Below are positions 19,128 through 27,811 of a stretch of DNA of 64,000 nucleotides, in pieces. Position 1 is the first letter of the stretch. Every line of letters begins with the position of its first letter. The stretch spans positions 29,456 to 93,455 of the forward strand of contig CAVZHI010000016.1 of NCBI GenBank assembly GCA_963775015.1. The letters run 5' to 3'. A program made the translations under genes and the position numbers. The notes under the pieces were generated by a model. The model saw only the letters and a program-made list of their open reading frames with translations, did no database searches and had not been told where the DNA came from. This DNA is from JAEMQF01 sp963775015. GTDB taxonomy: Bacteria; Pseudomonadota; Gammaproteobacteria; Burkholderiales; Burkholderiaceae_C.

Positions 19128-20222
19128 ATGATCGGCAACGACCCGGCGCTGCAGTTGTTGGTCGACCGCGTCGCCAGCGCGAGTGCGGCGGGGGTTCAAC
19201 TGTGCATTCGCGGCGGCGGTACAAAAGACTTCTACGGCGAAGCGGCGCAAGGCGAGCTGCTCGACACCCGGGTCCTCGAAGGCGTGTCGAGTTACGAGCC
19301 GAGCGAGCTCGTCGTCACGGCGCGCTGCGGCACCTCGCTCGCCGCGCTCGAAGCGTTGCTCGCCGAGCAGGGGCAGTGCCTGGCGTTCGAGCCGCCGCAC
19401 TTCGCTGCGGGCGCGACCGTCGGCGGCATGGTGGCGAGCGGCTTGTCCGGGCCGTCACGCGCCGCGTCGGGCGCGGTGCGCGACCACGTGCTCGGCGCGA
19501 CGCTGCTCAACGGGCGCAATCAAGTCCTGACATTCGGCGGCCAGGTGATGAAGAACGTTGCCGGCTACGACGTGGCGCGCCTGCTCGCGGGCAGCCTGGG
19601 CATCCTGGGCGTGATTCTCGAAGTCTCGCTCAAGGTGGTGCCGCTCGCGCCGGCGACGGCGACGTTGCGCTTCGAACTGAACCAGGCCGACGCGCTGGCG
19701 CGGCTCCATCGCTGGGGCGGCAAACCCCTGCCACTGAGCGCCAGCGCCTGGTGGGACGGTGCCTTGGTGTTGCGCCTCAGCGGTGCACGCGCGGCCGTCG
19801 ATGCGGCGCGAGCCACGCTCGGCGGCGAGCGTGTCGAGCCCGAGCTGGCGCGGGGATTCTGGGACGGTCTGCGCAACCACAGCGATCCCTTCTTCGTGCG
19901 CGCGTGCGCCGCGGTCGACGCGGGGGCTGCGCTGTGGCGTCTGTCGCTGCCGCAGACCGTGCCGGCGCTGCTGCTCGAGGGCGAACAGTTGGTCGAATGG
20001 GGCGGCGCGCAGCGCTGGCTCAGCACGCGCCTGCCGGCGGGAGAGGTGCGCGACGCGGCGGCGCGATGCGGCGGTCACGCGATGCTGTTTCGCGCGAGCG
20101 CGAAGGAACCCGGCGCCTTTGCCCCATTGCGCGCGCCGCTGGATCGCATCCACCGCGAACTGAAAAAGGCCTTCGACCCGTCGGGGATCTTCAACCCCGG
20201 CCGGCTTTACCCCGGCCTCTGA
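19128..20222 (+). CDS. glcE: Glycolate oxidase FAD-binding subunit GlcE
   Basis: 364 residues. The FAD-binding PCMH-type domain includes QLCIRGGGTKDFYG, GATVGGMVASGLSGPSRAASGAVRDHVLG and NVAGYDVARLLAGSLGILGV, all typical of GlcE. The C-terminal part ends RELKKAFDPSGIFNPGRLYPGL. It starts 13 bases after glcD and ends 21 bases before glcF, so glcDEF is one operon. GlcE forms the glycolate oxidase complex with GlcD and GlcF at the membrane. Confidence 0.93.
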   Translation: MIGNDPALQLLVDRVASASAAGVQLCIRGGGTKDFYGEAAQGELLDTRVLEGVSSYEPSELVVTARCGTSLAALEALLAEQGQCLAFEPPHFAAGATVGGMVASGLSGPSRAASGAVRDHVLGATLLNGRNQVLTFGGQVMKNVAGYDVARLLAGSLGILGVILEVSLKVVPLAPATATLRFELNQADALARLHRWGGKPLPLSASAWWDGALVLRLSGARAAVDAARATLGGERVEPELARGFWDGLRNHSDPFFVRACAAVDAGAALWRLSLPQTVPALLLEGEQLVEWGGAQRWLSTRLPAGEVRDAAARCGGHAMLFRASAKEPGAFAPLRAPLDRIHRELKKAFDPSGIFNPGRLYPGL

Positions 20223-20243
20223 CAGGTTCTCGCACAGCGACCC

Positions 20244-21497
20244 ATGCAAACCCGACTCAGCGCCGAATTCCAAGGCAGCGCCGACGGCATCGAAGCCGAG
20301 GCAATTCTTCGCAAGTGCGTGCATTGCGGCTTTTGCACCGCGACCTGCCCGACCTACCAACTCCTCGGCGACGAACTCGACGGCCCACGCGGGCGCATCT
20401 ACCTCATCAAACAGGTGCTCGAGGGCGCGAGCGTGACGCACAAGACGCAGACGCACCTGGACCGCTGCCTCACGTGTCGCAACTGCGAGACGACTTGCCC
20501 CTCGGGGGTCGAGTACGGCCGCTTGGCGGAGATCGGCCGCCACATCGTCGACCAGCGGGTCGAGCGGCCGGCGGCCGAGGCGGCGCTGCGCTGGGCGCTG
20601 CGCGAAGGCCTCACATCGCCGCTGTTCGCACCCGCATTCAAACTCGGTCAACTGCTTCGGCCGCTCTTGCCGGCGACGCTGAAGGCCAAGGTCGCGCCGC
20701 GACCTGGCGCAGCGGCGCACCGTTGGCCGACGCGCGAGCATCCGCGCAAGGTGCTGCTGCTGCTCGGTTGCGTGCAACCGGCGATGCTGCCCAACATCAA
20801 CAGCGCGACAGCTCGGGTTCTCGACGCGGCAGGAATTCAAACCCTGGTTGCCGACGCCGCCGGCTGCTGCGGCGCGGTGCGCAGCCACACGGGTGATCGC
20901 GCCGGCGGTCTGGCCGACATGCGGCGCAACGTCGACGCCTGGTGGCCGCAGATCGCATCGGGCCAGGTCGAGGCGATCGTGATGAACGCGTCAGGTTGTG
21001 GCGTCACCGTCAAGGAGTACGGCCATGCCCTGGCGGGCGACCCGGCGTACGCGCAGCGCGCACTGCGAATCGCCGCTCTGACGCGCGACTTGAGCGAGTT
21101 GTTGCCCGACATCGCACCCCGCCTCAGACCCCTGCTGCGACCGACCGCCGAGCGCCCCGTGAATCGGCTCACCTTGCACCCGCCGTGCAGCTTGCAGCAC
21201 GGGCAGCAACTTCGCGGAACGATCGAAGGCGTGTTGCGCGACTTGGGTTTCGAGGTGCAGCTGGCGCCCGACGAATCGCACCTGTGTTGCGGTTCGGCCG
21301 GAACCTATTCGATTCTCCAGCCGCAATTCGCGCGCCAACTTCGCGACCGCAAACTCGCGCAGCTGGGCCGGGCGGATTCGCAGGCGATCGTCTCGGCCAA
21401 CATCGGCTGCATCCAGCACCTGCAAAGCGGCACGGCAACTCCGGTGAAGCACTGGGTCGAGGTGCTCGACGCGGCGCTCGTCGAGCGCCGCGGATGA
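20244..21497 (+). CDS. glcF: Glycolate oxidase iron-sulfur subunit GlcF
   Basis: 417 residues. Two 4Fe-4S ferredoxin motifs lie near the N-terminus (CVHCGFCTATCPT and CLTCRNCETTCPSG). Two cysteine-rich CCG domains follow, with ADAAGCCGAVRSH and LCCGSAGTYSI and the NIGCIQHLQSG segment near the end. This arrangement carries electrons from GlcD/E flavin towards the quinone pool. It is the last gene of glcDEF and converges on the exopolysaccharide cluster with 8 bases between stops; a GTCAGC/GCTGAC palindrome lies at 21505-21518. Confidence 0.94.
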   Translation: MQTRLSAEFQGSADGIEAEAILRKCVHCGFCTATCPTYQLLGDELDGPRGRIYLIKQVLEGASVTHKTQTHLDRCLTCRNCETTCPSGVEYGRLAEIGRHIVDQRVERPAAEAALRWALREGLTSPLFAPAFKLGQLLRPLLPATLKAKVAPRPGAAAHRWPTREHPRKVLLLLGCVQPAMLPNINSATARVLDAAGIQTLVADAAGCCGAVRSHTGDRAGGLADMRRNVDAWWPQIASGQVEAIVMNASGCGVTVKEYGHALAGDPAYAQRALRIAALTRDLSELLPDIAPRLRPLLRPTAERPVNRLTLHPPCSLQHGQQLRGTIEGVLRDLGFEVQLAPDESHLCCGSAGTYSILQPQFARQLRDRKLAQLGRADSQAIVSANIGCIQHLQSGTATPVKHWVEVLDAALVERRG

Positions 21498-21505
21498 GGG
21501 CCGTG

Positions 21506-24271
21506 TCAGCCGGCTGACGCGCCTTCGGTCAGCGCCTGACCGCGCGACACCAGGTCCATGGGTGGCGCGAGTGCCGACGGCGCAGCCCCGCGTTTGCCGG
21601 CGCTCATCCGCGACGGCAACCACTCGGCGAGGTGCGCCGCAATCCGACCGGCTGCGCCACCATCCCAGAACAGCGGCACTTCGCGGGGCTCGGATTCGTG
21701 GGCAAGCACTTCGGCGAGCACCGCTGGCAATTGCGCCGCCGGCAGCGCCGCGCTGAGCTGCAGCGCTTCGGTGCTCTTCACCGGGACGACGATGCCTTTG
21801 CCGAGCACGATGCTCGGCACGCCGAGCGTGACCGCGTCGTCGAGAAAGCGCCCCGCGTTGCCCGCCACCAGGCAGCGTGCGCCGCGCAGCAGGTCGATGC
21901 AGTCCAGATAGGCGAGCGCGCCGACGACGTCGATGCGCGATTTCCCGAGCGTACCGAGCCGGCCGAGCGATTCCAGTTCGCGCAGCGTCAGCGAATTCGC
22001 CGCCCAGAGCACGGGCACGTCACGCGCGATCTGCGTCAGCATCGAGATCAGTTCGATCGCCTCGTCGTGGGCGCGCGCCGACTCGATTTGAGCCGTGCAC
22101 AAGGCGTAGCCGCGTGGGCCGTTCAGCGCCTCGACGGCAACACCGGCGTGGGTCAGGATTTCTCTGGGGTGCACGATGTGCTGCGCCGCGCAGTGGATCA
22201 CGTTGTCGGCGAGATTGCCCACGAGCAATACGCGCTCGGTCGCAATGCCCTCGCGGTACAGGGTGTAGTAGGTGGCCAGGTCGCTGATGTAGGCGCAGTC
22301 GGCGATGCGTTCGAGCAGCACCGCGTTCATCTCTTCGCCCGGGCGCGACCAGGCGCGACGCCGGCCGGCGTCGTTGCGCAAGACGGGCACGCCACTCTTG
22401 TGCGCAAACAGGGTGCACATGAGCAAGGCGTCGCTCGCGCCCATGGCGAGCACCGCCTTCGGCCGGTACGCGCGCAGCAGCGCATCGAAGCGTGTGATCG
22501 CCAGCGCCGCACTCGCCGCGCCGCCGTGGTCGCTGATGTCCAGGTGCACGTCGGGCGACGCCTGCGGCATCACGCCTTCGAGTTCTTCGCCCACCTGGAG
22601 TTGCGAATGGCTTCCGGTGTGCACGATCAGCACCGGCGGCAAGTCCTCGGTTTGACTGAGCGTGCGCCCGAGCGCGCGCGCCTTGACGTACTCGCCAAGG
22701 CTGTCCACCAGCAGCACGAGGGGCTCGACGACGGGCGCACGGCTGCTCGCCGGCGCAGGAGTCGGGCGCGCCTCGGGGCTGGCCGTTGGCGCCGCCGAGG
22801 CCGTATGCGCAGCTGCCGCGGGATGGGCGGTGGGCGTGAGATGCGCCGTTTGGGCGGGTGCTGTTGCGGGCGCCGCCGGCGCACCGAGCGCGGCGGGTGC
22901 GGTTTGCGCAGCTTCGATCGCCCGTGCGGCAGGCGCCACGGGCGATGCAGTGCTCGCTCGCGCCGGTACAGCAGGGCGAGAACTCGGCGCCGGTGCCGCC
23001 GGCTCAACCACCTTCGACCGCTTCGCCACCGGCTTGGGCGGTTCCGTCGCCGACTTCGCAGCTTCCGCCGCGGGCCTTGGCCGGTCCGCAGCAGGCTTCA
23101 GAGTTTGCGCCGCAGGCTTCGGAATCGGTGCCGGCGCGGGGGCGACGCGTGGCACCGCTTTGGCGGGTTCGCGTTCGATGACAGGGCGCGACGCGCCTGC
23201 ATCGGCGTTGGTCGGTAGCGGCGGCAAAACGCGAAGCTCGATCGAATCGCTGCCGATGTCGATGGCAAATCGGCTGTCCGACTCTTCGTCTTCCTCGGTC
23301 ACCGCGGGCGCGGGATCCGGCATCGCTTGCGTTGCAGGCGCGCCAACCGGTGCCGGTTCGGTCGGGACGACGGGTGGCGCTGACGATGCGGCAGGGCGTG
23401 GCGGCGGCGGCTCCGCCGGAACGTAGCTCTCCTGCATTTGGACCTGTTCGTCGGGCTCGCCGATCTCGCTGCGCAGATCGCGCGCGATTTGTTCGACCGC
23501 CTGCGCCGTGATCGAATCCGACGATTCGAGGAAGGTTGCGAGCAGGACTCGATTGAAGAGTCGGTTGATGCGCCGCGGAATCCCGGCGGTCCACTGGTGC
23601 ACTGCGGCGTAGGCCTGCGCCTCGATGCGAGGGTTCTGCGTCCAACCCACGCGGCGCAAGCGATGCTGCACGTAGGCTTGAGTCTCGTGGGCGTCGAGCG
23701 GGCCGAGGTGACACGATGCCGTGACCCGCTGCCGCAGTTGCTCCATCGCCTTGGCCTGGATCAAGACCCGCAAGTCCGGTTGACCGACGAGAAAGACCTG
23801 CAGCAACGCGCTCGCGCCGACCTGCAAATTGCTCAGCAGGCGCAACTCTTCGATGAGTGGGTGGCCCAGGTTTTGCGCCTCGTCGACGATCAGCAGGGCG
23901 CGGCGGCGCTGGCTCGCCAAGTCGATGAGGTAGGCCTCCAGGTTCGCGCTCCATTGCGCTCGTGTCTTGCCACTCTGGGCGACGCCGAACGCCAGGAGAA
24001 TCGCCTGCGGCAGGTCACCCGACTCGAGCTGTGTGCTGACCATCGTCGCGGCCATCACCCGCTTCGAATCGAGCCCTCCGAGCAAGGTGCGAACCAGCGT
24101 CGTTTTGCCGGCGCCGATTTCGCCAGTGACGACGAGAAATCCATCGCCTTGCTGTGCCGCCGACTGGAGAAACGCGAGCGCGTTGGCGTGGCCCCGGCTG
24201 CCGAAGAAGAACCCCGGATCGGGAACGAGCTGAAACGGCGGGCCGCTAAACCCGAAGTGCGCTTCGTACAT
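21506..24271 (-). CDS. Fusion of XrtA/PEP-CTERM-system ATPase with a UDP-GlcNAc 2-epimerase-like domain
   Basis: 921 residues in three parts. Residues 1-272 match the exosortase-associated ATPase (GspA/ExeA-like): MYEAHFGFSGPPFQLVPDP, Walker A GEIGAGKT (50-57), Walker B LLIVDEAQNL (D130/E131), and HLGPLDAHETQAYVQHRLRRVGW. Residues 275-515 are a low-complexity Pro/Ala/Thr linker. Residues 516-905 look like a WecB-type GT-B domain (RPKAVLAMGASDALLM, GVPVLRNDAGRRR, PGEEMN, ERVLLVGNLADNVI). Several catalytic positions of WecB appear changed (Gly-Asp to Gly-Ala at 611-612, Glu to Asp at 634, the histidine-containing motif reads CTAQIESA), so epimerase activity is doubtful. It is the last gene of the exopolysaccharide operon, 71 bases after the kinase. 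The fold of the C-terminal part is inferred from motif order. Confidence 0.78.
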   Translation of the reverse strand: MYEAHFGFSGPPFQLVPDPGFFFGSRGHANALAFLQSAAQQGDGFLVVTGEIGAGKTTLVRTLLGGLDSKRVMAATMVSTQLESGDLPQAILLAFGVAQSGKTRAQWSANLEAYLIDLASQRRRALLIVDEAQNLGHPLIEELRLLSNLQVGASALLQVFLVGQPDLRVLIQAKAMEQLRQRVTASCHLGPLDAHETQAYVQHRLRRVGWTQNPRIEAQAYAAVHQWTAGIPRRINRLFNRVLLATFLESSDSITAQAVEQIARDLRSEIGEPDEQVQMQESYVPAEPPPPRPAASSAPPVVPTEPAPVGAPATQAMPDPAPAVTEEDEESDSRFAIDIGSDSIELRVLPPLPTNADAGASRPVIEREPAKAVPRVAPAPAPIPKPAAQTLKPAADRPRPAAEAAKSATEPPKPVAKRSKVVEPAAPAPSSRPAVPARASTASPVAPAARAIEAAQTAPAALGAPAAPATAPAQTAHLTPTAHPAAAAHTASAAPTASPEARPTPAPASSRAPVVEPLVLLVDSLGEYVKARALGRTLSQTEDLPPVLIVHTGSHSQLQVGEELEGVMPQASPDVHLDISDHGGAASAALAITRFDALLRAYRPKAVLAMGASDALLMCTLFAHKSGVPVLRNDAGRRRAWSRPGEEMNAVLLERIADCAYISDLATYYTLYREGIATERVLLVGNLADNVIHCAAQHIVHPREILTHAGVAVEALNGPRGYALCTAQIESARAHDEAIELISMLTQIARDVPVLWAANSLTLRELESLGRLGTLGKSRIDVVGALAYLDCIDLLRGARCLVAGNAGRFLDDAVTLGVPSIVLGKGIVVPVKSTEALQLSAALPAAQLPAVLAEVLAHESEPREVPLFWDGGAAGRIAAHLAEWLPSRMSAGKRGAAPSALAPPMDLVSRGQALTEGASAG

Positions 24272-24342
24272 GCTTCAACGTCGGCGCGCGCACAGCCTGG
24301 TCGATGCCGCACGCGTCAAGCGTCTGCAGGCATCGCCACCCC

Positions 24343-25408
24343 TCAGGCCGGGTAATAGCCATAGTGGCGCTGCTCGGTATTGGAGGACGATTTATTGAGC
24401 ACGCTGAGGACGGTGGGGCAGTGTTCCAGAGCGGTGTAGGCCTGAGCCAGGTCCAGGGTCTGGGTGGAGTTGGCGCTGACCACCATGATGATCTGGCCCA
24501 TGCGGGTGGCCAGGACTCTGGACTCGGTGGTGGACAGCAGGGGTGGCGCATCGAAGATCACGATGCGCTCCGGGTAACGCGTGGCGATCTCGTGCAGCAG
24601 CTCGCCCAGCGCGTCGCTGGCGAGCAGCTCCGTGGAGTGGCTGGTGGGGGCGCCTGCAGGCAGCAGCGAGAGCTTGGGGATGTTCGTCTTGAGGATCAGC
24701 TCGGGCAGCTCCAGGGTGTGTGTCGGAGAGCAGATCGAGCAAGCCCTTGTGCGGGCCGGTGACCCCCAGGCGGCTCATCACCGAGGGGCAGATGACATCA
24801 GCGTCCACCAACAGCACCGAGGAATCGACCTCCGAGGCGATGGACAGCGCCAGATTCACGGCGCAGAACGTCTTGCCCTCCCCGGCCAGGGCGCTGGTGA
24901 CCATGATCAGGTTGGCGTGGGTGGTGTTGGCAGGGGTGCTGGCCGGGGTGCTGGTTGATGCGTTGGTTGATGCGCTTGCCAGTGCTGCGGCAGCGTCGGC
25001 CTGGGTGCGCGCGTTCTTCAGCAGCGGCTGCTTGATGCTCCGAAACTCGTCCACCAGCGCCGAGCGCGGCGCACCTGGCACCAGGTAGCCGAGTTCGGAC
25101 AATTGGAACAAGTCCAGCGTCACGCTCTTGGACTGCGGGGGCGGACCCACGCGCATCAAGGCGTGGCCCGGGGTGGGCGTGGCCTGACCTGCGCTGTGGC
25201 CTGCGGCACGCTCGCGCGCGCTGGGGCCGGGCTGCGCGGGCGTGGCCTCATCGTCCAGGTCCAGCGCGTAGCCCTGCTCTTCCAGTGCCTGCGCGGCGCG
25301 GCGTGGCATTGAGGGCGCGGCGACCGGGGGCGCTGGCTCCCAAGCCACCTCCACGCCGGCGCGTTTGAGTTCTTCCAGGCGGCGCGTGGCCTGTTCGATG
25401 ATGCTCAT
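24343..25408 (-). pseudogene. Exopolysaccharide BY-type tyrosine autokinase (CpsD/XrtA-associated), frameshifted
   Basis: Two frames together give about 355 residues. The N-terminal frame has MSIIEQATRRLEELKRAG, a Ser/Thr/Ala/Asn-rich repeat (about residues 140-165), Walker A SALAGEGKT and Walker A' VLLVDADV. The C-terminal frame has Walker B RIVIFDAPPLLSTTESRVLATRMGQ (shown in part) and a tyrosine cluster HYGYYPA at the end. The frame changes near 24714-24723, in a (GT)4 run on the plus strand; two more bases, or one fewer, would restore it. Such kinases control polymer length by phosphorylating their own tyrosine tail in concert with the Wzz-like protein encoded just upstream. This is either a sequencing error or a real loss of the C-terminal third. 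Confidence 0.82.
24931..24980. repeat. Short imperfect 12-bp tandem repeats inside the tyrosine kinase gene
   Basis: Plus-strand units GGGGTGCTGG(CC/TT) occur twice, followed by TTGATGCG(TTGG/CTTG) twice. They encode the Ser/Thr/Ala/Asn/Pro-rich stretch ahead of the kinase P-loop. Unit lengths are multiples of three, so copy-number change would keep the frame. Confidence 0.6.
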
Positions 25409-25418
25409 GACCTGACTT

Positions 25419-27023
25419 TCATATTCTGGCCTGCGAGGCGACCCAGGCGACCCAGCCGAGCTGGACCAGCATCAGGCTGCCCGCGCCCGCGGCCAGGGCG
25501 AAGCTGCCCGTGCGCTGCTCGCGCAGGGCCTGCGGGCTCATGAGCAGCGACACGCTGCCCAGCACCGGGCGGCCCGAGAGCTCGCGCAACGCCTTGGGCG
25601 TGCTCACCACCGGGCGCAGCCTGGCGCGCAGCAGCGCCGCGCCCACGCCCGCGGCGATGGCCAGCAACGCGCTCAAGCCCGCCAAGCTCACCCGATTGGG
25701 CTGCACCGCAGAGGGCGTGGTGCGCGGCGGGTCGATGATCCGAAACTCCGCCAGGGGCGAAGACTGGTCGATCTTCACCCCCAGCGAGGCCGACTCGCGG
25801 CGTGTCACGAGTTGCTCGTAGTTCTTGCGGATGATCTCGTAGTCGCGGTTGAGCTGGCTGAACTCGGCCTCGATCTGGGGCGTGCGGCTGGCCAGCGCGC
25901 GGGTCTCGTTCAAGCGGGCTTGCTGGGTGCTCAGGCGCACCCGCAGCGAGGCCACGTTGGCCTCGGCCGCGGCGAGCGAGACGCGCAGTTGCTGGAACAC
26001 CGGATTCGTGGCCGCCGCAGCCATCGCGGTAGGCCCTCTGGGGCCCTCCAGCGCCAGCGCCTGGGCCCGCGCCATCGCGCGCGCCTCCAGGTCGTCGCGC
26101 TTTTGCACTTCGAGCTGGGCGATGACACGCCGGGTGCTGACCACGTCGGGGTGCTCGTCGGTGTAGCGGCGCAGCAATTCGTCGAGCTGCTTGCGCGCCG
26201 CGTCCAGGCGCGGTTCAAACTCCGACACCAATGGGGCCGGTGCCGGTGTGCCGGGGCTGGTTTGTGCAGTGACCGGCAACTGCGGCGCCTCGCTGGCCAG
26301 CTCACGCTTGATCGCGTCGCGCCCCTGCTCGGCCGCGTTGAACTCCAGGCGCAGCTTGTCCACCTCCTCGGCCAAGCTGGCCATGCGCGCGAAGTAGCCC
26401 TGGCTGGATACGCCCGTGACGCCAAAGTTCTTCAGCTTGAAGTCCTTGAGCTGGTTCTCCGCGGCGGCCAGCTTGGCCTCGTGCTCGCGGATCTCCTCTT
26501 CGATGAACTGGCGCGCGTCCTGCGAGTCGCGCCGCTTGTTGTCCGAGCCCGAGGCGACGAACATCTTCACCAGTTGCGCCACCAGCCGCTCGGCGAGCTG
26601 CGGGTCGGTGTCGCGGTAGCTGATGGCGTAGATGTTGTTGCCTGTACCACCAGGGGCCATCTTGATCGCCTTCATCAGCGAGTCGATCTCCTTCTCGCGC
26701 CGCTTGGGGTCGTTCTGCGAGGCCGTGTTGTCCCAGCCCACTTCGGGCGAGGCGCGCAAGAGCTCGATGTTGGGCCGGCTGATCAGGGTGCGCGCGAGCA
26801 TGCTCAGTTGCTGCTGGATGTTGGGCTGAAACGCCAGACCGTCCATGAGCGGCTTGAGCACGCTTTGGGTGTCGATGTAGATGCGCGCGCTGGCCTCGTA
26901 GCGGTCCTTCACGGTGAGCACGGCCGCCCCCAGCACGGCCGAGACGACCCAGGCCACGCTCAAGGCGAGCCAGCGCGAGCGCCACAGCGCCGCCCAGATC
27001 TCGCGCACCAATTGCATGTTCAT
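25419..27023 (-). CDS. Wzz-type polysaccharide chain-length determinant (XrtA/PEP-CTERM system type)
   Basis: 534 residues. An N-terminal membrane helix (LALSVAWVVSAVLGAAVLTV) is followed by a Wzz segment (RYEASARIYIDTQSVLKPLMDGLA), a long periplasmic coiled-coil region (about 150-400, with FIEEEIREHEAKLAAAENQLKDF in part), then SPLAEFRIIDPP and a second membrane pair near residues 445-530. The DTQSVLKPLMDGLAFQPN segment fits the exosortase-associated subfamily. It sits between the outer-membrane export gene (2-base gap) and the kinase (10-base gap), as is usual for Wza-Wzz-kinase export modules. Confidence 0.88.
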   Translation of the reverse strand: MNMQLVREIWAALWRSRWLALSVAWVVSAVLGAAVLTVKDRYEASARIYIDTQSVLKPLMDGLAFQPNIQQQLSMLARTLISRPNIELLRASPEVGWDNTASQNDPKRREKEIDSLMKAIKMAPGGTGNNIYAISYRDTDPQLAERLVAQLVKMFVASGSDNKRRDSQDARQFIEEEIREHEAKLAAAENQLKDFKLKNFGVTGVSSQGYFARMASLAEEVDKLRLEFNAAEQGRDAIKRELASEAPQLPVTAQTSPGTPAPAPLVSEFEPRLDAARKQLDELLRRYTDEHPDVVSTRRVIAQLEVQKRDDLEARAMARAQALALEGPRGPTAMAAAATNPVFQQLRVSLAAAEANVASLRVRLSTQQARLNETRALASRTPQIEAEFSQLNRDYEIIRKNYEQLVTRRESASLGVKIDQSSPLAEFRIIDPPRTTPSAVQPNRVSLAGLSALLAIAAGVGAALLRARLRPVVSTPKALRELSGRPVLGSVSLLMSPQALREQRTGSFALAAGAGSLMLVQLGWVAWVASQARI

Positions 27024-27025
27024 GC

Positions 27026-27670
27026 TCAGAACACGCTTTGCGGAACGATCACGATGTCCCCGGGCTTGACCGCCACGTTGGCCGAGATGTCGCCCCGCTT
27101 GAGCAGGTCTTTGAGCCGCACACTGTACTGCTTGCCGCCCTCGCTGCCGCGCACCAGCACCGCGCCGTTGCCGTCGGCAAAGTCGGTCAGGCCCCCGGCG
27201 GCGATCATCACGTCAAGAATCGTCATCTGCTGACGGTACGGAACGGATTGCGGTTTGGCGGCCTCGCCCACGATGCGGATCTGCTCGGGGTAGATGCCCT
27301 GAAACCCACCCACCACGACGGTGACGACGGGCTCGCGGATGAACTTGGCCAGGGTCTTCTCGATGTCGCGCGCCAGGTCCACCGGGCTCCTGCCCGCGGC
27401 CATGAGGTCTTCGACCAAGGGGCTGGAGATGCGCCCGTCGGGGCGCACGCTGACCGTGGCGGACAGGTCGGGGTTGCGCCACACCAGGATGTTCAGCGTG
27501 TCCAGCGGGCCGATGCGGTAGCGGTGGTCCACGGTGTCCACCGTGGCCGGGGCGGGCGGGTAGTTGTTCAGCGCCCCGCAGCCGGCCAGCAACGTGGTCC
27601 CGGCCGCCCAAGCGACAAAAGCAACCCGCGTGGCCCGCATGAATCGTGCTGCCTGGCCGGTTTGGTTCAT
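27026..27670 (-). CDS. Wza-type polysaccharide export outer-membrane lipoprotein
   Basis: 214 residues. The signal peptide ends with lipobox TLLAGC. The Poly_export domain starts YRIGPLDTLNILVWRNPDLSATV and continues DGRISSPLVEDLMAAGRSP. A SLBB-like segment (IRIVGEAAKPQSVPYRQQMTILD) and the C-terminal VKPGDIVIVPQSVF follow. It is short compared with E. coli Wza (about 380 residues), as is normal for the exosortase-associated form. The start is ATG at 27670 behind GAGGAAC; the longer open frame upstream carries no conserved sequence. It forms the outer-membrane exit channel with the neighbouring Wzz-like protein. Confidence 0.9.
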   Translation of the reverse strand: MNQTGQAARFMRATRVAFVAWAAGTTLLAGCGALNNYPPAPATVDTVDHRYRIGPLDTLNILVWRNPDLSATVSVRPDGRISSPLVEDLMAAGRSPVDLARDIEKTLAKFIREPVVTVVVGGFQGIYPEQIRIVGEAAKPQSVPYRQQMTILDVMIAAGGLTDFADGNGAVLVRGSEGGKQYSVRLKDLLKRGDISANVAVKPGDIVIVPQSVF

Positions 27671-27811
27671 GTGTGTTCCTCGTGAGCAGAAGCAAGCGAA
27701 GCGTTCCGCGGGCAAGCGTGCCGCACTGGCCGTGCAAGGCCACACACGCATCGCTTCAGCACGGGCATTGACGGGGTTGAGTTCGAGGCTGCAGCGCAGG
27801 CACGCGGTGCC

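Noticed and set aside
21632..23218. A 528-codon frame antisense to the ATPase/epimerase-like fusion
   Set aside because: Arg-rich, low-complexity translation that mirrors the Pro/Ala linker of the real gene.
24700..24730. Programmed ribosomal frameshift in the tyrosine kinase
   Set aside because: No slippery heptamer or downstream pseudoknot is visible, and a GT-run slip or sequencing error is simpler.
25812..27233. A 473-codon frame antisense to the Wzz-like gene
   Set aside because: Shadow of the real coding strand; no recognisable motif.
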